Origin: Bin87 sp965208015
GTDB taxonomy: Bacteria; Chloroflexota; Dehalococcoidia; Lucifugimonadales; UBA3495
Direction: 5' to 3'
NCBI GenBank assembly: GCA_965208015.1
Contig: CBDBNT010000004.1
Location: 434,001 to 498,000 of the forward strand
DNA: 64,000 nt
Shown: piece by piece, positions 36,306-45,970 of the stretch
How positions within the stretch are numbered: position 1 is the first letter of the stretch
How the letters are laid out: every line of letters starts with the position of its first letter
The notes under the pieces: model-generated
Told to the model about the DNA's origin: nothing
Databases searched by the model: none
What the model saw: the letters and a program-made list of their open reading frames with translations, nothing else
Made by a program: the position numbers and the translations under genes

Positions 36306-37409
36306 GTGCATTTCCCCATCGCCGACGCCACGGTATCGCCCCTGCTGCTGGCGCTGCTGGGAATGATCGTCGGCACCATGACCGGGTTCTTCGGCGTGGG
36401 CGGAGGTTTCCTGATTACCGGGGGACTTTTGGTGCTGGGCGTGCCGACCATCTACGCCGTGGGCACAGGCCTCCTGATGGTGATGGGCACCGCGATCACC
36501 AGCACCCTGCGCCACCGCCGCCTGGGCAACGTGGACATCCGGCTCGCGGCGCTCATCGTCTGCGGGACCATTCCCGGCGTGTTCGCCGGAGAGCGGGTCA
36601 ACGCGACGCTGGAGCACGCCGGCGTGTCCGGCCCGGTGGTTGGCGCAGTTTACTTTGTACTGCTGCTGAGCCTCGGTTCGCTGATGGTGGGAAATTGGAT
36701 CAGGCAACTGCGGTACCGTCCGGGCCGCAGGGTGGGCGGCGGCCTTCCCGGTTGGTTCCGCAGCGTTAGGGTCGGCCCCGACCGACTCCGGCTGCCCATG
36801 CTGGCGGGCGCAAGATTTTCCGGCGAGGTGAACCTGCGGCCCTCCTTCCCAGGAGCCGGCATTGAAGAAATGTCCGCGTTAGTTCCGGTGTTCGCCGGCT
36901 TCACCATCGGGTTCATCGCGGCTCTGCTGGGCGCCGGCGGCGGGTTTCTCCTGATGCCGTTCCTGGTCTACGGGCTGGGCATTCCGCCGGCCGTCGCCAT
37001 CGGAACCGATCTGTTCCAGATCATCATCACCGGCAGCCTGGGGGCGTTCCTGTACTCGTTGAGCGGCAACGTCGATCCGGTGATTGCCGTCATCATGTTC
37101 GCGTCGGCGTCGGTGGGCACCCAGCTCGGAGCCCTGGCCACGCGCTTCGTCAACGCCAGCCGGATTCTCGGCCTGTTCGGGGTCACGGTGCTGAACGCCG
37201 GCGTCGCCGTGGGACTTGGCCAATTAGCCCGGCTATTGGGATCCGGCGGGCTGGAGCAGATCAGCCAGGTGTTGCTGCTCGGAGTATCCGGCGCCGTCGC
37301 CGCGACGATCCTCACACTGCTGGCCGCAGCGGCTATTACTCAGGCCCGGCGGGGTAGGCGGCTGTCAGCGTTGCGCGAGGCCCGGGCGGACAGGCGCCGG
37401 GCGGTTTGA
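36306..37409 (+). CDS. Sulfite/organic-anion exporter, TauE/SafE (TSUP) family
   Basis: 367 residues from a GTG at 36306, which places LLLALLGMIVGTMTGFFGVGGGFL at the very N-terminus as in the family. A second inverted copy reads FIAALLGAGGGFLLMPFLVYG. About eight membrane spans, with a ~60-residue soluble insert in the middle rich in Pro/Arg. Family members export sulfite, sulfoacetate or related anions. Its stop codon overlaps the -35 box of the downstream promoter-hairpin unit. Confidence 0.82.
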   Translation: MHFPIADATVSPLLLALLGMIVGTMTGFFGVGGGFLITGGLLVLGVPTIYAVGTGLLMVMGTAITSTLRHRRLGNVDIRLAALIVCGTIPGVFAGERVNATLEHAGVSGPVVGAVYFVLLLSLGSLMVGNWIRQLRYRPGRRVGGGLPGWFRSVRVGPDRLRLPMLAGARFSGEVNLRPSFPGAGIEEMSALVPVFAGFTIGFIAALLGAGGGFLLMPFLVYGLGIPPAVAIGTDLFQIIITGSLGAFLYSLSGNVDPVIAVIMFASASVGTQLGALATRFVNASRILGLFGVTVLNAGVAVGLGQLARLLGSGGLEQISQVLLLGVSGAVAATILTLLAAAAITQARRGRRLSALREARADRRRAV

Positions 37410-37494
37410 CAGGCCGTCGGCAAAGTCGTTAGCATTGCAGTGAATCTTCCCCGCCGTCCGGGTCCTTGGTCCGCACTGGCGGGCGTTTTCTTTT
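37406..37494 (+). ncRNA. Promoter-hairpin unit 1 (candidate ~55 nt small RNA)
   Basis: TTGACA (37406), 18 bp spacer, TAGCAT (37430), then a hairpin at 37449-37485 with outer stem CCGCC/GGCGG and a T-rich run TTTTCTTTT. The unit is repeated at 37643-37734 with changed stem bases that keep pairing. It may simply be the exporter's terminator with a promoter-like sequence by chance, but both copies keep the same 18 bp spacing. A GTG lies 5 bases after the -10 in the first copy. Confidence 0.4.
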
Positions 37495-37501
37495 GGGGAA
37501 A

Positions 37502-37636
37502 GTGGTGGTCAAGCGCGTTGTGCTTTTTGTCGATTATCTGAATGACCTAATCCTGCTGTCCACTGCGATTGTGACACAGGCCTGGCGCGGTTGCATCCTG
37601 TCCGATTTGCGTGAGGCCCCGGGCGGACTGCGGTAG
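37502..37636 (+). pseudogene. Remnant duplicate of the 3' end of the TauE-like gene (or 44-codon ORF)
   Basis: An open frame of 44 codons with a hydrophobic stretch and a C-terminus TQAWRGCILSDLREAPGGLR, matching the exporter C-terminus TQARRGRRLSALREARADRR. The similarity, together with the duplicated downstream promoter-hairpin, shows a tandem duplication of about 240 bp. It has probably decayed; a short membrane peptide is possible. Confidence 0.5.
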
Positions 37637-37642
37637 GGTGGT

Positions 37643-37734
37643 TTGACGCGCCGCCAGCGAAACTGCTATCGTTCCCATGAAACTTCCCCGCCCTCCAGTC
37701 CGTTTCCGGGCTGGACTGGCGGGCGTTTTTGTTT
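37643..37734 (+). ncRNA. Promoter-hairpin unit 2 (candidate ~55 nt small RNA)
   Basis: TTGACG (37643), 18 bp spacer, TATCGT (37667), then a hairpin at 37687-37725 whose inner stem CTCCAG pairs with CTGGA, followed by TTTTTGTTT. Compared with unit 1, one inner pair changes from G-C to A-T and a C-C mismatch becomes C-G. An ATG lies 5 bases after the -10. The minus-strand gene aroB ends just beyond. Confidence 0.4.
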
Positions 37735-37749
37735 AGGGAATACGAGCAA

Positions 37750-38850
37750 TTACTCCGTCAGCCAGGCCAGCGTGTCCTCCACCACTTCGCTGGGGATGTC
37801 CCGGCGGACGGTGGCTCGGCCCACGTCTTCCAGCAGCACCCAGCGGTTGGCGCCGCCGACGGTTTTCTTGTCCAGCGACATGGCTCCCCGCACCCCGTCC
37901 AGGTCAACGCCGCGCGCGGTGATGGGCAGGTTGAAGCGCTCCAGCAGGACCCGTTGCCGTTCCAAAATATCATCGCCGATCATGCCCATCTCTCGGGCGA
38001 TGCGTCCGGCTCCCATCATTCCCACCGACACGCCCTCGCCGTGCATGAACCGGCCGTACTCCGTGGACGCCTCCAGCGCGTGGCCGATGGTGTGCCCGTA
38101 GTTCAGCAGGATGCGGATGCCCAGGGTCTCCCGCTCGTCCTGACTGACCACGTCGGCCTTGATGGCCATGCTGCGCCGGATAACCTCGGTGGAAATCTCC
38201 GGTTCCACGTCCATCAACGCCTCGGCGTGCTCCTCGAACACGTCCACCAGCGACGGGTCCAGGATCAGGCCGTGCTTGATGGCTTCCGCCCATCCCTCGG
38301 CGAGTTCCCGCTTGCCCAGCGTGGACAGCGCCTGCACGTCGGCTAGGACCGCACGAGGCTGGTAGAACGCGCCCACCATGTTCTTGGCCTGCGGCAGGTT
38401 CACCGCCACCTTGCCGCCGATGGATGCGTCCACCATGGCCGCCATGCTGGTCGGCACCTGCACGAAGGGCACGCCCCGCAGGAAGGTGCTGGCGATGAAC
38501 CCGCCCAGGTCGCCGGCGACCCCGCCGCCAATGGCGATGATGGGTTGGCCGCGTTCGGCTCGGAGGCTCACCAGCCACTCGTAGATTTCCTGGGCCTGCT
38601 GGAAGGACTTGCTGGTCTCCCCGGCGGGGATGACGAAACAATGGGCGGCGATGCCGGCTCGCTGCAGGGCCCACTGGGCGTTGCGTCCGTAGGGTCGCAT
38701 CACGTTCTCGTCCGTGACGATGTACGCGGTGCTGCCCAGCCCCAGCTCCTGGATGTGCTCGCCCAGGCGATCTATGATGCCCCAGCCGGCGATGACGGGA
38801 TAACTGCCCCCGGCGTGATGAACGGTTGCGGCGAGGTCTGGGCTGGTCAT
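37750..38850 (-). CDS. aroB: 3-dehydroquinate synthase
   Basis: 366 residues. NAD-binding IIAIGGGVAGDLGGFIASTFLRG and PTSMAAMVDASIGGKVAVNLP are diagnostic, and a metal-binding histidine lies in LNYGHTIGHALE. It converts DAHP to 3-dehydroquinate, the second step of the shikimate pathway. GGAGG sits eight bases before the ATG. It directly follows the shikimate kinase gene (18 bp gap), so the two form a small aromatic amino acid operon. Confidence 0.95.
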   Translation of the reverse strand: MTSPDLAATVHHAGGSYPVIAGWGIIDRLGEHIQELGLGSTAYIVTDENVMRPYGRNAQWALQRAGIAAHCFVIPAGETSKSFQQAQEIYEWLVSLRAERGQPIIAIGGGVAGDLGGFIASTFLRGVPFVQVPTSMAAMVDASIGGKVAVNLPQAKNMVGAFYQPRAVLADVQALSTLGKRELAEGWAEAIKHGLILDPSLVDVFEEHAEALMDVEPEISTEVIRRSMAIKADVVSQDERETLGIRILLNYGHTIGHALEASTEYGRFMHGEGVSVGMMGAGRIAREMGMIGDDILERQRVLLERFNLPITARGVDLDGVRGAMSLDKKTVGGANRWVLLEDVGRATVRRDIPSEVVEDTLAWLTE

Positions 38851-38868
38851 TTCGTTCCTCCAGGATGG

Positions 38869-39435
38869 TCAGGGTCGAGCGGTGGCAGTGACGGTCGTTT
38901 CAAAGATGCGCAGCACCTCGTCCGCCACCTGTTCCGGCGTGCGGTCGTCGGTGGACACGGCGTGGTGAGCCTGCGCGTAGGCCGACGCGCGTTCGTCGAG
39001 CAGTTCGCGGATTCGTACCAGTGGGTCCCCGTCGCCCAGCATTGGTCGGACGGCGGCGTTGGGGCTGCCCCTGGTGATGCGATGGTGGATGGTTTCCGCC
39101 GTGGCGGTCAGGCAGAACACGACCCCGTTCTCCAACAGGACCTGGCGGGTCAGTTCCTGGGCAAAGGCGCCGCCCCCGGCCGCGATGACCTTGTTGCCGC
39201 CTTCGCACAGGGTCAGGGCCGCGTGTCGCTCCATGTGGCGGAAGATGATCTCGCCGTCTTCGGTAAAGATCTGGTGGATTGGTTTACGAGCCCGTCGGAC
39301 GATTTCCTCATCCAGGTCGGTCATCCGTCGTCCGGTGAGCCGGGAAATGATGCGCCCGACGTGGCTTTTGCCCGTCGCCATGAATCCGACGAGGATGATG
39401 TTTGCTGGCGTCTGCGAATTTGACGAGATTGCCAC
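38869..39435 (-). CDS. aroK: Shikimate kinase
   Basis: About 188 residues: Walker A GFMATGKSHVGR, TDLDEEIVRRARKPI, FRHMERHAALTL and AAGGGAFAQE, as in AroK. It phosphorylates shikimate. The start is awkward: family proteins begin about five residues before NIILVGFMATG, yet no ATG is there, and the nearest in-frame start is a GTG at 39435 that lies inside repeat R2. The 5' end may have been rewritten by that repeat. The much longer open frame upstream belongs to other sequence on the shadow strand. Confidence 0.88.
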   Translation of the reverse strand: MAISSNSQTPANIILVGFMATGKSHVGRIISRLTGRRMTDLDEEIVRRARKPIHQIFTEDGEIIFRHMERHAALTLCEGGNKVIAAGGGAFAQELTRQVLLENGVVFCLTATAETIHHRITRGSPNAAVRPMLGDGDPLVRIRELLDERASAYAQAHHAVSTDDRTPEQVADEVLRIFETTVTATARP

Positions 39436-39455
39436 GCTGCGCTCGCAATGACAGG
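39425..39455. repeat. Repeat R2, third copy
   Basis: GAGATTGCCACGCTGCGCTC followed by GCAATGACAGGG differs at two positions from the two copies at 13.3 kb. It overlaps the probable GTG start of aroK. Confidence 0.7.
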
Positions 39456-39481
39456 GGGTGTTGGGATCGCGCCCAGCTGCA

Positions 39482-39883
39482 TCAGGCCGGTCGCGGCGGG
39501 GCCGGCGCGTAACCCGACGCGGTGCAAAACTCGACGCTGTTGCCGTCCGGGTCTTCGATGAAGAAGTACGCCTGACCGTCGTAACGCACGCCGCCGCGCA
39601 GGGCCTCGTAGCCGCTGCTCTCCAAGGTGGCGCGAGTCGCCTCGAGGTCATCGACTTGGAACGCGTGGTGCACGTTGCCCGGCTTGGCCGGCGCTTCGTC
39701 GGTTTCGATGAGGTGGACCATCACGCCGTTTTCCAGTTGCAGCCAGGTGATGGCCGGGTTGTCCACCTGGCTCTGGATCTGCTTGATGCCCAGAAGGTCG
39801 TTGTAGAAGGCCATGGCCCGGGCCGTATCCTTCACCATGGTGGTTACGTGGTTGATCTGGCGGATCTCGATCTTTCCGGCCAT
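39482..39883 (-). CDS. VOC-superfamily protein (glyoxalase/bleomycin-resistance fold)
   Basis: 133 residues, single VOC unit: IRQINHVTTMVKDTARAMAF, VHHAFQVDDLEATRATLE and FFIEDPDGNSVEFCTASG. His and Glu positions for a metal are present. GGAGGG precedes the ATG by six bases. The substrate is unknown. It lies between aroK and pcm in the same direction but separated from both by 40-70 bp. Confidence 0.82.
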   Translation of the reverse strand: MAGKIEIRQINHVTTMVKDTARAMAFYNDLLGIKQIQSQVDNPAITWLQLENGVMVHLIETDEAPAKPGNVHHAFQVDDLEATRATLESSGYEALRGGVRYDGQAYFFIEDPDGNSVEFCTASGYAPAPPRPA

Positions 39884-39951
39884 GCTGTCCCTCCGTGTTG
39901 GTTGCTGCGGGTATTATGCCATACCCTTTCGCTGATCGTTGGCAGGGTGCG

Positions 39952-40620
39952 CTACGATCCCTCGGGCCACGCCCCATCGCCTCGCAGTGGAACGTAGCTG
40001 CACGGTTCCAGTTCCTCGTAAACCTGCTCGTCCGGATGGACCCATACCCTCGTCAGCCTCTGCCGTGAGCGTTCCCCCACGGGCATGATGAGCCGGCCGC
40101 CCGGTTTCAGCTGCGTCAGCAGGGACTCCGGCACCGAAGGGGCCGACGCCGACACCAGTATCGCGTCGAACGGGGCGCAGTCCGGCGCGCCCAGCACTGA
40201 GCCGGCCTCCAACACCGTCACGCTTGCGAATCCCGCGCCGGGCAGGTTGCGTCGCGCCATGGCGACCAGTTCCGGTATACGCTCCACCGCGACTATGCTA
40301 CCGGACGACAGCATCGCGGAGAGCACCGCCGCCTGGTAACCGCTGCCGGCGCCCACTTCCAGAACGTACTCGTCGCCTTGCAGTTGCAACGCTTGAGCGG
40401 CCGTGGCAACCATCAGGGGTTGCGATATGGTCTGTCCGAAGCCTATCGACAGGGGAATATTCTGGTACGCCTGATGCCGCAAATGCTCGGGCACGAACTT
40501 TTCCCGGGGCACATCGCGCATGGCGGCCACAGCCGGCACGTCGCCCAGGGTCCTGGTCAGTTGATCGAACAGCCGTGTCCGGTCCACATCGGACAGGAAC
40601 CCGACCCAGGAAAGGCTCAC
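39952..40620 (-). CDS. pcm: Protein-L-isoaspartate O-methyltransferase
   Basis: 222 residues. Family opening with MRDVPREKFVPEHLRHQAYQNIPL, GFGQTISQPLMVA, then motif I VLEVGAGSGYQAAVLSA and GGRLIMPVG. It repairs isoaspartyl residues in aged proteins using SAM. The GTG start overlaps the stop of the upstream enoyl-CoA hydratase gene by four bases, so the two are translationally coupled. Confidence 0.93.
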   Translation of the reverse strand: MSLSWVGFLSDVDRTRLFDQLTRTLGDVPAVAAMRDVPREKFVPEHLRHQAYQNIPLSIGFGQTISQPLMVATAAQALQLQGDEYVLEVGAGSGYQAAVLSAMLSSGSIVAVERIPELVAMARRNLPGAGFASVTVLEAGSVLGAPDCAPFDAILVSASAPSVPESLLTQLKPGGRLIMPVGERSRQRLTRVWVHPDEQVYEELEPCSYVPLRGDGAWPEGS

Positions 40621-41426
40621 GATCCTTGAAACCAGGCTGGCCGCTTTTGAGAGAATGCTTTTATCCCTTCCTGGAAGTCCCGCGTCAGCCCGATGTTCGC
40701 GATGGCGTCGGTTTCAGCGTCCAACTGGGTAGCCAGATCAGAGTCCCAACTGCCGTCGAACAGGGCCTTGACCCGACCGTAGGCGCGCGTCGGGCCTTGG
40801 GCGAGCCGATCCGCGGTCTCCATAGCGTGCCGCTCGAAATGGCCGGATTCGAACACCTGACTTACCAGTCCCAGTTCCAGCGCGTATTGAGCGCCGATGG
40901 GCTGGCGGGCCAGGTAGATCTCCATGGCGCGGCCCTGGCCGACGATACGCGGCAGCATATAGGTGGACCCGCCGTCCGCCGTGCAGCCGATGTTGGCGTA
41001 GGCCAGCAGGAAACGCGCGTCCGACGATGCGACGCGGATGTCGCAGGCCAGCGCCAGGCTGAAGCCGGCGCCGGCCGCCACGCCGTTGATGGCCGCGACC
41101 ACCGGCTTGTCCAGCCGCCGGATGCCCATCACCACGTCACGGTGGAGGGTGTCGGCCAGTTCGCGCAGATGATCTGACAGTCCTTCTGCGCCGCCGTCAT
41201 CAAGTTGCTGGGCAAAGTCGCGCACGTCCGCGCCGGAGCAGAACGCGCCGTCGGTGCCGGTGAGCAGGACGGCCCGGGTATCCCCGCCGCGGCAGGACTT
41301 GATGGCTTCTCCCAGTTCGTCCACCATGGCCGGCGACAGCGCGTTGCGCGCCTCGGGCCGGTTCAGCCGGATGACCGCCAGAGGGCCCTTCCTTTCCAGT
41401 TGGACGCGATTGTTGGCGGCTGCCAT
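40617..41426 (-). CDS. Enoyl-CoA hydratase/isomerase family protein
   Basis: 269 residues of crotonase fold: AVIRLNRPEARNALSPAMVD, GAFCSGADVRDFAQQL (oxyanion loop), INGVAAGAGFSLALACDIRVAS and a catalytic-position glutamate region NIGCTADGGSTYMLPR where the usual EIGLxPxxG is altered. It may be a hydratase, isomerase or CoA-thioester lyase. The ATG at 41426 follows AGGAGG by five bases and is preferred over the GTG one codon earlier. Confidence 0.88.
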   Translation of the reverse strand: MAAANNRVQLERKGPLAVIRLNRPEARNALSPAMVDELGEAIKSCRGGDTRAVLLTGTDGAFCSGADVRDFAQQLDDGGAEGLSDHLRELADTLHRDVVMGIRRLDKPVVAAINGVAAGAGFSLALACDIRVASSDARFLLAYANIGCTADGGSTYMLPRIVGQGRAMEIYLARQPIGAQYALELGLVSQVFESGHFERHAMETADRLAQGPTRAYGRVKALFDGSWDSDLATQLDAETDAIANIGLTRDFQEGIKAFSQKRPAWFQGS

Positions 41427-41435
41427 CACGACCTC

Positions 41436-41699
41436 CTACACACTCTGTTGGTGTGGTGTATTGCATACCGGACACCTGGTTCTATTCAGACGTTGGCAGA
41501 CCGCGCAAGTCCGGTTTTGGTCCCTCACTTCCTGCAGCACAGTGATAATCCACCAGATAGCAATGCCGGTTGCCACGTTGAGCAGGAGAGTTCTGCCCGT
41601 CGCCGACGCGGCAGCAAGCGCAGCCAGCCCGGTTCCCAAAGCGATAGCGACGATGGCTGTCACCACAGCCTGGCCCGCTATGTTCAGAACCTCTCTCAT
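41436..41699 (-). CDS. Small membrane protein with C-terminal zinc-ribbon-like motif (87 aa)
   Basis: Two predicted helices (AVVTAIVAIALGTGLAALAA and a second one, IAIWWIITVLQEV) are followed by a cytosolic-type tail CAVCQRLNRTRCPVC with two CxxC pairs. No family is recognised. It lies between two genes of the same direction, with 7 bp to the small gene upstream, and could be part of that transcript. The function is unknown. Confidence 0.6.
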   Translation of the reverse strand: MREVLNIAGQAVVTAIVAIALGTGLAALAAASATGRTLLLNVATGIAIWWIITVLQEVRDQNRTCAVCQRLNRTRCPVCNTPHQQSV

Positions 41700-41706
41700 C
41701 GCAAGG

Positions 41707-41907
41707 CTACTTTGTGGGCGGGCGCCTCTGCTGCCTTCTGACCATTATCCATAAGCCGCCGGCTGCGCCCAGCAGAAAGACCAGCAAAGTGTCCTGCCCG
41801 CCCGCCTCCATTCCCAAAGGCAACAGGGGCAATAACAGCATATACAGGATCGCCGAGACGAACCCGACCGACAGTCCAAACATGATTTTCGCGTTCAGTC
41901 TTGGCAT
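41707..41907 (-). CDS. Small two-span membrane protein (66 aa)
   Basis: Two hydrophobic segments (MFGLSVGFVSAILYMLLLPLL and LLVFLLGAAGGLWIMV) with a basic end RRQQRRPPTK. It is seven bases upstream of the zinc-ribbon membrane gene, so probably in one transcript. No family is recognised. Confidence 0.55.
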   Translation of the reverse strand: MPRLNAKIMFGLSVGFVSAILYMLLLPLLPLGMEAGGQDTLLVFLLGAAGGLWIMVRRQQRRPPTK

Positions 41908-41959
41908 CGGTTCACCTCTATAGTGGGCAATCCACCGGGCAGGCCGCCGCGCGATGGCG

Positions 41960-43651
<1,692 letters not shown>

Positions 43652-43710
43652 CAAAACGTCCTCCTCAGCGGACGTTGTGCCCGCCATGTGTCAACCGGAT
43701 GTGGCAATCG

Positions 43711-43739
43711 ATTATAGATTGGCCCTACCGGAGCGGCAA
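43711..43739 (-). promoter_or_regulatory. Promoter of ilvD
   Basis: Minus strand: TTGCCG, 17 bp spacer, perfect TATAAT, about 60 bases upstream of the TTG start. Confidence 0.6.
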
Positions 43740-43750
43740 CCGAACCGTGC

Positions 43751-44770
43751 TCACAGCTCCACCACCATCTGCAACTCGCTGGTGGGGTGGCACAAAGCCT
43801 CGAAAGCGCCCTGGATCCCCTCCAGCGGCACGAAGTTAGTTCCAGTCAGCATGTGATCCACCGACACCCGCCCGGTTCGCATCAGGTCCAGGGCGATGCG
43901 CCAGTCCTCCGGCAGCGTGCCGAAGGACGACTGCATTCGCACTTCCCGCGCCATCCAGTTGGGCGGCACCACCGGCGTTGGCTCCCAGGCAATCGCGATC
44001 ATCACCACCTGGCCGCCTCGGGCGCACAGGTCCAGCCCCTGCTCCAGGGTGGACGGCGCGGCGGCGCACTCGAAGACCACCTGCGGACCCGTTCCGCCGG
44101 TCAACTCGACTACCTGCTCGGCAAAGTCGCCGTCCGTGGGGTTGAGCACGGCGTCCGCGCCCAAGCGGCGGGCGGCCTCGGCGCGGCCGGGAGCCGGCTC
44201 GGATACGATGACGGTGGTGGCGCCGGCCGCTCGCGCCGTCTGCATGCACAGCAGGCCGATGGGTCCGGCGCCCAGCACCAGCACCGCGTCGCCGAGCTTG
44301 ATGTCGGACAGGCGCACGGCGTGGACGGTGACCGCGCAGGGTTCGCAGAGAGCCGCCTGCTCGTCGGTTACGTCGTCGGGGACGGCCGTGGGTTCCCATT
44401 CGTCCAGCAGTACGTACTCCGCGTAGCCGCGCGGCCGCGTGTTCTGCTGGAAGCCCATGGTGCGGTAGTTGAAACGGGGGTTGGTGCGTGTCGCCGAGCC
44501 GCCTCCGGGCGGGGGATGCCCGCCGCCGCCGACCACGCGGTCGCCCACCTGCCAACGAGACACGCCAGGGCCCACGTCGACGATTGCGCCGGTGTACTCG
44601 TGGCCCATCACCGCGCCCGGTTGGGCCAGGTCGTACATGAAAGCGTGGACGTCGGTTCCGCAGATTGCGGAGTATTTCACCCGCATCACGACCTGGTTCG
44701 GCCCGGGAGTGGGATCGGGCAACTCCTCAACCTGCAATACCTGCTCACCCTTGTAAACGGCAGCGCGCAT
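43751..44770 (-). CDS. Zinc-type alcohol dehydrogenase family protein
   Basis: 339 residues, MDR superfamily. Catalytic zinc ligands in SAICGTDVHAF and MGHEYTGAIVDVG, with CEP further on, and the nucleotide fold VLVLGAGPIGLLCMQTARAAG. The usual four-cysteine structural zinc lobe is absent: the lobe reads GGGGHPPPGGGSATRTNPRF. It may oxidise a polyol or threonine-like substrate. GGAGGG before the ATG at 44770 supports the start. Confidence 0.87.
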   Translation of the reverse strand: MRAAVYKGEQVLQVEELPDPTPGPNQVVMRVKYSAICGTDVHAFMYDLAQPGAVMGHEYTGAIVDVGPGVSRWQVGDRVVGGGGHPPPGGGSATRTNPRFNYRTMGFQQNTRPRGYAEYVLLDEWEPTAVPDDVTDEQAALCEPCAVTVHAVRLSDIKLGDAVLVLGAGPIGLLCMQTARAAGATTVIVSEPAPGRAEAARRLGADAVLNPTDGDFAEQVVELTGGTGPQVVFECAAAPSTLEQGLDLCARGGQVVMIAIAWEPTPVVPPNWMAREVRMQSSFGTLPEDWRIALDLMRTGRVSVDHMLTGTNFVPLEGIQGAFEALCHPTSELQMVVEL

Positions 44771-44890
44771 GGCAAAATCCCTCCGGCGCGAAAGTGTCGC
44801 CAGCATAGCACAGGGCACCGGAGCGGCCTGCTACAATCGAACATTGGCCGGCATCGGCAAGGCAGAGAAGCGTGCGCTCAGGGGGAACTG

Positions 44891-45463
44891 ATGGCCAGCA
44901 ATCCGAATAAGAAAGACCGCATCGTCGATCTGGCCTGTGCCATGTACGACTCCAAGATCCGCCATCTGGTCGAACCGGAGCGCCAGGGGGAGTACCTGAC
45001 GCTGGACGTGGTAACCGGCGAATACGAAATCGACGCCGATGACTTGGCGGCGACTTCCAGAATGCTTGAGCGGCATTCTGCCGAGAACCTGTTCACCTTT
45101 CGCATTGGCTACCTTGCGTTCGGCGCCTTCGGGATGCGGGTGAGGCCGGTGTCCGAGGATCAATCGGGAGTTGCCAGTCGGAGACCGCGCAAGACGCTCG
45201 TTCCCGCTCCCGGTCATGAGAACTCGGTCGTGAGCCAGGGCATCGCAATCTATGACGCCAAAATCCGCCATCTGGTCGAACCGGAACACCACGGGGAGTA
45301 CCTTGCCCTGGACGTCAAAACCGGGGAGTATGATTTCGATACCGACTCCCTGGCGGCGAACGCCAGGATGCTGGAGCGGCATTCGCCAGAGACGTTGGTC
45401 TTGCTGCGCATTGGCTATCCGGCATTCGGCACGTTCGTGGGGTGGCAGGGGGTTTTCTCGTGA
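44891..45463 (+). CDS. Internally duplicated 2x75-residue protein, partner of the aspartic protease
   Basis: Two copies of one ~75-residue domain: residues ~11-85 (YDSKIRHLVEPERQGEYLTL) and ~115-188 (YDAKIRHLVEPEHHGEYLAL), each followed by a D-V-x-T-G-E-Y segment, a conserved MLERHS and a RIGYLAFG/RIGYPAFG end. I know similar single-domain small proteins beside clan AA aspartic proteases in cyanobacteria and Chloroflexota; their role is not established. The last codons overlap the protease start (GTGA). This supports a functional pair, possibly an antitoxin-toxin-like or substrate-protease unit. Confidence 0.72.
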   Translation: MASNPNKKDRIVDLACAMYDSKIRHLVEPERQGEYLTLDVVTGEYEIDADDLAATSRMLERHSAENLFTFRIGYLAFGAFGMRVRPVSEDQSGVASRRPRKTLVPAPGHENSVVSQGIAIYDAKIRHLVEPEHHGEYLALDVKTGEYDFDTDSLAANARMLERHSPETLVLLRIGYPAFGTFVGWQGVFS

Positions 45464-45834
45464 CCACCGGCCATATCGATCAGGATGGGCATCCGGTGAT
45501 TCCCGTGGACTTGTTCGATCGACAAGGCCGGTTGCGCCGTGTAGAGGCCATGCTCGATACTGGCTTTGATGATTTTTTAGCCCTCCCTGGCCACTGGGTG
45601 CAACGCTTGGGGCTGGTTTGGGCCGCCAAGATGCCGATGCGGGTAGCCACCTCGGAGTGGGCCCACTTTGACGTCTATGAGGCCACGATATGGTGGTTTG
45701 GCGCTCGCCTGCCTATCCGAGTGCTGCAAACGCAATCCGAAATCCTAGTGGGAACGCGCCTCCTCTGGGATAGCCAATTGACCGCGCAGTTTTGGGAAGG
45801 CGGCGTGGTGAGCGTGCAGTCTCGCCCTGAATAG
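45460..45834 (+). CDS. Clan AA (retroviral-like) aspartic protease
   Basis: 124 residues. Single active-site motif AMLDTGFDDFLALP (D-T-G), as in pepsin-fold half-domains that work as dimers. A GTG start overlaps the upstream stop by four bases, so the expression is coupled to the repeat protein. The substrate is unknown; the upstream duplicated protein is a candidate partner. A trypsin-like or other clan is excluded by the DTG motif and size. Confidence 0.78.
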   Translation: MTTGHIDQDGHPVIPVDLFDRQGRLRRVEAMLDTGFDDFLALPGHWVQRLGLVWAAKMPMRVATSEWAHFDVYEATIWWFGARLPIRVLQTQSEILVGTRLLWDSQLTAQFWEGGVVSVQSRPE

Positions 45835-45868
45835 GCTGTAGGTGTGCATCTGCGCTGTTCCTTCGCCC

Positions 45869-45897
45869 TTGCGCCAACCGGCAAAGTGCGCTAGCAT
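45869..45897 (+). promoter_or_regulatory. Predicted promoter of sodN
   Basis: TTGCGC, 17 bp spacer, TAGCAT, with a GAAAGGAG ribosome site 11 bases before the ATG at 45971. Confidence 0.5.
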
Positions 45898-45970
45898 TTT
45901 TGCCGAAATCATCCCGTCCATGACGGACATTCGTACCGCTTTGTCATCGCCTGAAAGGAGACTGCACACG

